A DNA stretch of 7,689 nt, taken from Gammaproteobacteria bacterium. Its GTDB lineage: Bacteria; Pseudomonadota; Gammaproteobacteria; Pseudomonadales; Pseudohongiellaceae. Shown here in pieces: positions 1 to 4,815 of this stretch (the stretch's first letter is position 1; each line of letters begins with the position of its first letter). The DNA is taken from the NCBI GenBank assembly GCA_003556835.1, contig PWQG01000347.1:1-7689 (forward strand), written 5' to 3'. The notes beneath the pieces are model-generated. The model saw only the letters and a program-made list of their open reading frames with translations. It was not told where the DNA came from and did no database searches. The position numbers were made by a program, and so were the translations under genes.

Positions 1-846
1 GAAAGCAGCCAGATCCAGATGACGGTGCAGGGCCAGACCATCAGCTCCCATTATGGTCATCGCCTGGCGGCTGTGCACAACCTGGGGCAACTGCTCAGTG
101 CGGGCCTGGACAATAATCTTTATGATGACCCCGAGCGTGAGCTGGATCATCTGCAACGTACGCTGATGCGCGAACTGGCCCGGCAGAGCCATGAGAAATA
201 CCAGGCTTTCAAGGGGCATCCCCTGTTCTTGCCCTATCTCGAAGAAATGAGCACCCTCAAGTACTACGCCATGGCCAATATCGGCAGTCGCCCATCCAAA
301 CGCAGCAGCGATGAAGCCCTGAAGTTCGAGGATCTGAGGGCGATTCCCTTTGTCGGCGCCTGGGCCCAGCTCAAGCAGAACGTGCCGGGTTTCTACGGGG
401 TGGGCAGCGCCCTGAAGTATCAGGAAAAGTACGGACGCCTGGACGCCTGTGTTGATCTCTACGAGTCGTCGCGCTTCTTCCGTGCCCTGATCGCCAACAG
501 CATGCAGAGCATGAGCAAGACCAATTTCGCCCTGACGCGCTATATGCGTGATGATCCGAAGTTCGGTGAATTCTGGGAAATGATCCATCAGGAATTCGAG
601 TTGAGCCGCGAGATGGTGCTCAAGATTTCCGGACAGGAAATCCTGCTCGAGGACAACCCTCGCAGCCGCCAGAGCATCCGCTTGCGCGAGCAGGTCGTGT
701 TGCCCCTGCTGGTGATCCAGCAATATGCCCTGATTCGCGCCCAGCGTTGTCGCCGCTCTGGCGACGAGGCGCGCCTGGGCGATTACGAGAATATGGTGAT
801 GCGTTCCCTGTTCGGTAATATCAATGCCAGTCGTAACTCGGCCTGA
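1..846 (+). CDS. ppc: Phosphoenolpyruvate carboxylase, C-terminal part (5' truncated by window)
   Basis: This cytosolic enzyme adds bicarbonate to phosphoenolpyruvate to make oxaloacetate, refilling the TCA cycle. The frame is open from base 1, so the Met at base 19 is internal; 281 residues are visible, roughly the last third of a protein of about 900. Visible family motifs (fragment numbering) are QGQTI near 10-14, the phosphate-binding GSRPSKR at 95-101, and LRAIPFVGAWAQ at 112-123. Near the end come QSIRLRE and the typical terminal RNSA, which matches the family ending RNTG. By alignment from memory with the E. coli enzyme, the aspartate-inhibitor residues Lys773, Arg832 and Asn881 correspond to Lys173, Arg229 and Asn279 here, so feedback inhibition by aspartate may be kept. 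Wording such as NVPGFYGVG and LLSAGL looks unlike the E. coli type and closer to the form I associate with Bacteroidetes. The gene ends 66 bp before the convergent regulator gene. The catalytic His and Arg of the N-terminal part cannot be checked. Confidence 0.93.
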   Translation, partial: ESSQIQMTVQGQTISSHYGHRLAAVHNLGQLLSAGLDNNLYDDPERELDHLQRTLMRELARQSHEKYQAFKGHPLFLPYLEEMSTLKYYAMANIGSRPSKRSSDEALKFEDLRAIPFVGAWAQLKQNVPGFYGVGSALKYQEKYGRLDACVDLYESSRFFRALIANSMQSMSKTNFALTRYMRDDPKFGEFWEMIHQEFELSREMVLKISGQEILLEDNPRSRQSIRLREQVVLPLLVIQQYALIRAQRCRRSGDEARLGDYENMVMRSLFGNINASRNSA

Positions 847-858
847 AGTGGCGCGGAA

Positions 859-897
859 CTGATCCATGGGCTCCCGGAGGGGGAGTCCATGGATCGG
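859..897. terminator. Hairpin between convergent ppc and merR genes, probable bidirectional terminator
   Basis: Arms GATCCATGGGCTCCC (861-875) and GGGAGTCCATGGATC (881-895) pair over 15 bp with a single G-U wobble, around a 5-base loop (GGAGG). The stem can be lengthened by a U-G and a C-G pair at 859-860/896-897. It lies about 13-15 bases after the ppc stop and about 16-18 bases after the merR stop read from the other side, the usual place for a shared transcript end. It is not a textbook intrinsic terminator. On the plus strand the T-run (TTTTCTTC, 907-914) begins about 9 bases after the stem, and no T-run follows on the minus strand. It may instead protect 3' ends after Rho-dependent stopping. 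Confidence 0.6.
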
Positions 898-912
898 CTT
901 GCATGGTTTTCT

Positions 913-1368
913 TCAGTGCTTGCTGCGCATCTGCTCCAGGCGGGAGCGGCATTGTTTCTCGAATTCACCAATTTCGTGCAGAGTCAATTGTATGTCTTCC
1001 AATTGTTGGCGAAGAAGCTGCCGACGTTCGTCGACCTTCTCCAGCACATGTTGCAGCTGCGCCAGCTCACCCGGCTCGGAATCGTAGAGTTCGAACATTT
1101 CCCGGATCTCGACCAGGGAAAAGCCCAGACGTTTTCCCCGCAGGATCAGCTTCAGGCGGGTGTGGTCACGCTGGCTGTAGCGTCGGTTGCGGCCTTCGCG
1201 TTCCGGGTTGAGCAGATTCTCGCTCTCATAGAAACGGATGGCTCGTGTGGTGATGTCGAATTCGCGGGCCAGTTCGGAAATACTGTAGGTGTGCTTGCCC
1301 TTATCATGCGGGTCGAGGGCATGATCGCGCAGGAAGCTGTCGCTGAGCGGGTGTAGTAGATTCGACAT
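913..1368 (-). CDS. MerR-family transcriptional regulator (LiuR-like), probable controller of icmF
   Basis: This is a 151-residue dimeric DNA-binding protein. Residues about 27-95 form the MerR winged helix-turn-helix: YSISELAREFDITTRAIRFYE (helix-turn-helix, 28-48), the wing around EGRNRRYS (58-65), then LKLILRGKRLGFSLVEIREM. Residues about 100-145 form a Leu/Glu/Arg-rich dimerisation coiled coil. The only cysteine is near the C-terminus, so there is no metal-thiol cluster as in MerR, CueR or ZntR. I chose the ATG at 1368 because AGGT (1376-1379) sits 7 bases upstream. A longer frame from a GTG at 1443 would run through the promoter and palindrome. The gene is divergent from icmF and shares its operator. 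Family members of this shape without metal cysteines include LiuR, which represses branched-chain amino acid and acyl-CoA genes. That assignment is inference; plain MerR-family membership is secure. Self-repression through the shared palindrome is likely. Confidence 0.88.
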   Translation of the reverse strand: MSNLLHPLSDSFLRDHALDPHDKGKHTYSISELAREFDITTRAIRFYESENLLNPEREGRNRRYSQRDHTRLKLILRGKRLGFSLVEIREMFELYDSEPGELAQLQHVLEKVDERRQLLRQQLEDIQLTLHEIGEFEKQCRSRLEQMRSKH

Positions 1369-1375
1369 GCAGCGT

Positions 1376-1379
1376 ACCT
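1376..1379 (-). promoter_or_regulatory. Ribosome binding site of the MerR regulator
   Basis: AGGT on the minus strand lies 7 bases before the ATG at 1368. It is a modest Shine-Dalgarno match, but it supports this start over the longer GTG frame. Confidence 0.5.
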
Positions 1380-1381
1380 GA

Positions 1382-1403
1382 TTGACGTTTACGTAAACGT
1401 CAA
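1382..1403. promoter_or_regulatory. Perfect 22-bp palindromic operator for the divergent MerR regulator
   Basis: The left half TTGACGTTTAC (1382-1392) is followed at once by its exact reverse complement GTAAACGTCAA (1393-1403), giving 22 bp with no mismatch and no central gap. MerR-family dimers bind such palindromes placed between -35 and -10 elements. Here the palindrome includes the rightward -35 and all of the 16-bp spacer, ending directly against the -10 box. From memory, the core TTTACGTAAA resembles sites predicted for LiuR-type regulators; I could not check this. Bound protein would block the rightward icmF promoter and probably the leftward merR promoter. Confidence 0.85.
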
Positions 1404-1409
1404 TATAAT
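1382..1409 (+). promoter_or_regulatory. Strong sigma70 promoter for icmF
   Basis: The -35 element is TTGACG (1382-1387, 5 of 6 consensus) and the -10 element is TATAAT (1404-1409, perfect), separated by 16 bp. Transcription should start near A1416, giving a leader of about 105 bases. A 16-bp spacer does not need the untwisting that metal-type MerR activators provide across 19-20 bp spacers. The promoter should therefore be active by itself and be switched off by the bound regulator. Confidence 0.82.
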
Positions 1410-1433
1410 ACGGGAAGGATCTGATTTGAGCAA
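1405..1433 (-). promoter_or_regulatory. Possible leftward promoter for the MerR regulator
   Basis: On the minus strand TTGCTC (1428-1433) could serve as -35 and TATTAT (1405-1410) as -10, with 17 bp between. The -10 overlaps the rightward TATAAT box, so the two promoters would lie back to back. Transcription would begin near 1398, inside the palindrome, which suits self-repression and leaves a leader of about 30 bases. The -35 match is weak (3 of 6). An alternative -35, TTGACG at 1398-1403, has no good -10 at a proper distance and would place the -10 over the ribosome site. Confidence 0.4.
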
Positions 1434-1520
1434 TGCAGGCCACTTACTTCTCCCGCAGAGCGTTCATAGACTTTTCCAGAGGTTCCGTAAAACAATCACA
1501 GGCATACCGGGAGTTCCCCC
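1416..1520 (+). other. Untranslated leader of icmF
   Basis: About 105 bases lie between the predicted transcription start and the icmF ATG. I see no convincing long stem, no B12-box-like sequence and no supported small gene in it. It is too short for a full cobalamin riboswitch. Control therefore appears to rest on the operator upstream rather than on the leader. Confidence 0.45.
1509..1513 (+). promoter_or_regulatory. Ribosome binding site of icmF
   Basis: GGGAG lies 7 bases before the ATG at 1521. The icmF frame is closed upstream by TAA at 1488-1490, with no other start codon in between. The next in-frame Met falls after the B12-ligand motif, so this start is well fixed. Confidence 0.75.
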
Positions 1521-4500
1521 ATGGTTTCCACAGTCACTCCGCTGCATCCGCGATCCACGTCCAGTCATCCCGAACAGGCGCGGACGATTCCACCCCGGTT
1601 CGTGACGGCCGCCAGTCTTTTTGACGGTCATGACGCCGCCATCAATATCATGCGCCGCATGCTGCAGGCCTCGGGCGCCGAGGTCATCCATCTGGCCCAC
1701 AACCGTTCGGTACAGGAGGTGGTGGAAGCGGCCTTGCAGGAGGATGCGCAGGGCGTGGCCATCAGTTCCTACCAGGGCGGGCATATCGAGTACTTCCGGT
1801 ACCTGGTCGACAGTCTGCGTGAGCGCGGCGCGGGCCACGTCCGGGTGTTCGGTGGCGGTGGTGGCGTGATCATACCGTCGGAAATCAGGGAGCTGCACGA
1901 GCATGGTGTAAGCCGTATCTATTCCCCGGAAGATGGTCAGAAAATCGGCCTGCAGGGCATGATCGATGACATGCTGGAGCGTTGCCATGGCGCGTTTGAC
2001 GATGCGCCAGCGGTTGATACGAGTGCGGTCGAGGGCCGGGATACCGTTGCCCTGGCGCGTCTGATCACCGCGCTGGAAAACGATGCCCTGGATGAAGAAT
2101 CCCTGATGAAGCTGCGCACCGAAGCTGCGACGCGCAAGGTACCGGTGCTCGGCATCACCGGCACGGGCGGGGCGGGCAAATCCTCCCTGACCGATGAGGT
2201 GGTCCGGCGCTTCCGCCAGGATGGCAGTGACAGCCTGCGTATCGCCGTGCTGGCTATCGATCCGACACGGCGCAAGACCGGGGGCGCGCTGCTCGGAGAC
2301 CGGGTGCGTATGAATGCCATCTACCATCAAAATGTGTTCATGCGCTCCATGGCGACTCGTGGTGCCGTGGGGGAAGTGCCGCCCTGTCTGCGGGACGTGC
2401 TACAGGCAGTGAAGTTGGCGGGATTTGATCTGATCATCGTGGAAACACCGGGTATCGGGCAAGGAGATGCGGGCATTGTCCCCTACGTGGACAGCTCACT
2501 CTACGTCATGACGCCGGAGTTCGGTGCCGCCAGCCAGTTGGAGAAAATCGACATGCTCGATTTTGCCGAGCTGGTGGCCATCAACAAGTTCGATCGAAAA
2601 GGCGGCGAGGACGCCCTGCGCGACGTCAGCAAACAGATGCAGCGCAACCAGGTGGCCTTTGACCGCAGTCCCGAGCAGATGCCGGTGTTTGGCACCATCG
2701 CCTCGCGTTTCAATGATGACGGCGTGACCGCCCTCTACCAGGCCATGCTCGAACCCTTGCAGGCCCTCGGGCTGCGCGACTTCGAACATGCCCTGCCGCC
2801 GGCCGCGGTGCGCCATTCCAGTACCCGGAGCGCCATAGTTCCTCCCCAGCGGCAGCGCTATCTGGCGGAGATTGCCGAGACCGGGCGTGACTACCATGCC
2901 GAAACCCTGGAGCAGAGTGAACTGGCGCGCGAACTGCAGCAGCTCGAAGCCAGCCGCGATATGCTGAAGGCGGAAGCCGATACCGATCCGGCGCTACCGG
3001 ACACGCTGGAGCCCCTGATCGAATCGCGTCGACGAGGACTCAACGCTGACTCGCGGGCCCTGCTGGATGCCTGGCCCGCCCTGAAAGAAAGCTACCAGGG
3101 CGAAGAGCTGGTGGTGCGCGTGCGTGACCGCGAGATCCGCAACAGCCTGACACGGACCACGCTATCCGGCACCCGCGTCCCCCGCGTGGCCCTGCCGCGC
3201 TGGAAGGACCAGGGTGAGCTGCTGCGCTGGATGCGCAGCGAAAACCTGCCGGGGCATTTTCCCTTCACTGCCGGGGTCTTTGCCTTCAAGCGCGAAGAGG
3301 AGGACCCGACGCGTATGTTTGCCGGGGAGGGAGATGCCTTCCGCACCAATCGCCGCTTTCATCGCCTGTCGGAGTATTCCGACGCCAAGCGCCTGTCCAC
3401 GGCCTTCGACTCGGTCACCCTCTATGGCTTTGATCCCGATGAGCGACCCGACATCTACGGCAAGGTGGGCAACTCGGGTGTCTCGATTGCGACCCTGGAG
3501 GATATGAAAGCGCTGTATGACGGTTTCGATCTCTGCAGCCCGAACACCTCGGTGTCCATGACCATCAACGGTCCGGCGCCGACCATCCTGGCCATGTTCC
3601 TCAATACGGCCATTGACCAGCAACTGGCTCGCTTCGAGGAAAAACAGGGGCGGGCACCGACCGAACAGGAAACCAAAGAGATCCGGGCCCGGGCCGTGGC
3701 GAGTGTCCGGGGCACGGTGCAGGCCGATATTCTCAAGGAGGATCAGGGACAGAACACCTGCATCTTCTCCACCGAATTCAGCCTGAAATTGATGGGGGAC
3801 ATCCAGGCCTGGTTCATCGAGAACGAGGTGCGCAACTTCTACTCGGTGTCGATTTCCGGCTATCACATTGCCGAGGCCGGAGCGAACCCGATTTCCCAGC
3901 TGGCCTTCACCCTGGCCAATGGTTTCACCTTTGTCGAAGCTTATCTGGCCCGAGGCATGGATATTGATGCCTTTGCTCCCAACCTGTCCTTCTTTTTCTC
4001 CAATGGCATGGACGCGGAGTACACCGTGCTGGGACGGGTGGCGCGTCGCATCTGGTCGACCACCATGCGCGACAAATACGGTGCCAACGAGCGCAGCCAG
4101 AAACTCAAGTACCATGTGCAGACCTCGGGCCGTTCGCTGCACGCCCAGGAGATGGCCTTCAATGACATCCGCACCACGTTGCAGGCCCTGATTGCCATCT
4201 ACGACAACTGCAACAGCCTGCATACCAATGCCTATGACGAGGCGGTGACCACACCCACCAATGAGTCGGTGCGCCGCGCCATGGCCATCCAGCTGATCAT
4301 CAACAAGGAATGGGGCCTGGCCGCCAACGAGAACAGCGGCCAGGGGGCCTTCATCATCGACGAGCTGACCGACCTGGTGGAAGAGGCGGTTCTGCAGGAG
4401 TTCGAGCGCCTGTCAGAGCGCGGTGGGGTGCTGGGAGCCATGGAGACCGGGTATCAGCGCGGCCGTATCCAGGATGAATCGATGCTGTACGAACACCGCA

Positions 4501-4811
4501 AGCATGACGGCAGCCTGCCGATCGTGGGCGTCAACACCTTCCTTGATGAGGACGCCGAAGTGGAAGAGGAGTTCTCGCTGGAACTGGCCCGCTCGACAGA
4601 CGAGGAGAAGCAGAGCCAGATCAGCCGCTTGCGGGAATTCCAGTCGCAGCATGCGGACCAGGCCGAAGCGGCCCTGCAGCGATTGCGGGACGCGGCGATC
4701 CGCGATGAGAATGTCTTTGCCGAATTGATGCACGCGGTGCGGCATTGCTCACTGGGGCAGATCACCGAAACCTTCTTCGAAGTGGGTGGTCAATACCGAC
4801 GCAATATGTGA
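1521..4811 (+). CDS. icmF: Fused isobutyryl-CoA mutase with G-protein chaperone domain
   Basis: This cytosolic adenosylcobalamin enzyme of 1096 residues interconverts isobutyryl-CoA and n-butyryl-CoA by a radical carbon-skeleton shift, joining valine/branched-chain breakdown to butyrate metabolism. Domain order is typical of IcmF. A B12-binding domain (about 26-156) carries DGHDAA with lower-ligand His37, SSYQGGH (82-88) and a GGGGG turn (111-115). A MeaI-like GTPase domain (about 170-420) has the P-loop GTGGAGKS (214-221), DPTR (247-250), ETPGIGQGD (308-316) and NKFD (355-358). A linker (about 420-560) precedes the mutase barrel (about 560-1096), which includes GYHIAEAGA with active-site His782 and the usual end VGGQYRRNM. 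Specificity positions are Phe587 (TAGVF) and Gln744 (GQNTCIF). Methylmalonyl-CoA mutase has Tyr and Arg there, so isobutyryl-CoA is the expected substrate. The GTPase domain gates cofactor loading and repair. Length is full and the frame unbroken. The gene stands alone behind the MerR-controlled promoter and ends 4 bp from the convergent RND gene. Confidence 0.96.
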   Translation: MVSTVTPLHPRSTSSHPEQARTIPPRFVTAASLFDGHDAAINIMRRMLQASGAEVIHLAHNRSVQEVVEAALQEDAQGVAISSYQGGHIEYFRYLVDSLRERGAGHVRVFGGGGGVIIPSEIRELHEHGVSRIYSPEDGQKIGLQGMIDDMLERCHGAFDDAPAVDTSAVEGRDTVALARLITALENDALDEESLMKLRTEAATRKVPVLGITGTGGAGKSSLTDEVVRRFRQDGSDSLRIAVLAIDPTRRKTGGALLGDRVRMNAIYHQNVFMRSMATRGAVGEVPPCLRDVLQAVKLAGFDLIIVETPGIGQGDAGIVPYVDSSLYVMTPEFGAASQLEKIDMLDFAELVAINKFDRKGGEDALRDVSKQMQRNQVAFDRSPEQMPVFGTIASRFNDDGVTALYQAMLEPLQALGLRDFEHALPPAAVRHSSTRSAIVPPQRQRYLAEIAETGRDYHAETLEQSELARELQQLEASRDMLKAEADTDPALPDTLEPLIESRRRGLNADSRALLDAWPALKESYQGEELVVRVRDREIRNSLTRTTLSGTRVPRVALPRWKDQGELLRWMRSENLPGHFPFTAGVFAFKREEEDPTRMFAGEGDAFRTNRRFHRLSEYSDAKRLSTAFDSVTLYGFDPDERPDIYGKVGNSGVSIATLEDMKALYDGFDLCSPNTSVSMTINGPAPTILAMFLNTAIDQQLARFEEKQGRAPTEQETKEIRARAVASVRGTVQADILKEDQGQNTCIFSTEFSLKLMGDIQAWFIENEVRNFYSVSISGYHIAEAGANPISQLAFTLANGFTFVEAYLARGMDIDAFAPNLSFFFSNGMDAEYTVLGRVARRIWSTTMRDKYGANERSQKLKYHVQTSGRSLHAQEMAFNDIRTTLQALIAIYDNCNSLHTNAYDEAVTTPTNESVRRAMAIQLIINKEWGLAANENSGQGAFIIDELTDLVEEAVLQEFERLSERGGVLGAMETGYQRGRIQDESMLYEHRKHDGSLPIVGVNTFLDEDAEVEEEFSLELARSTDEEKQSQISRLREFQSQHADQAEAALQRLRDAAIRDENVFAELMHAVRHCSLGQITETFFEVGGQYRRNM

Positions 4812-4815
4812 GCCA

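Noticed and set aside
1369..1443. N-terminal extension of the MerR regulator to a GTG at 1443
   Set aside because: It would place coding sequence across the palindrome and both promoters. The ATG at 1368 has a spaced AGGT and a normal MerR N-terminus follows it.
1416..1520. Cobalamin riboswitch in the icmF leader
   Set aside because: The leader is about 105 bases, too short for the class, and I see no B12-box. icmF uses cobalamin rather than making or importing it, so such control is not expected.
1433..1624. 63-codon plus-strand open frame overlapping the icmF start, a possible upstream regulatory ORF
   Set aside because: No Shine-Dalgarno before its ATG, unremarkable sequence, and it runs out of frame into icmF.
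1464..2330. 288-codon minus-strand open frame opposite the start of icmF
   Set aside because: It overlaps the B12 and GTPase motifs of icmF, has no recognisable family and no ribosome site; treated as a shadow.
3162..4223. 353-codon minus-strand open frame opposite icmF
   Set aside because: It lies fully within the conserved mutase barrel of icmF and looks like an antisense shadow with no known motif.
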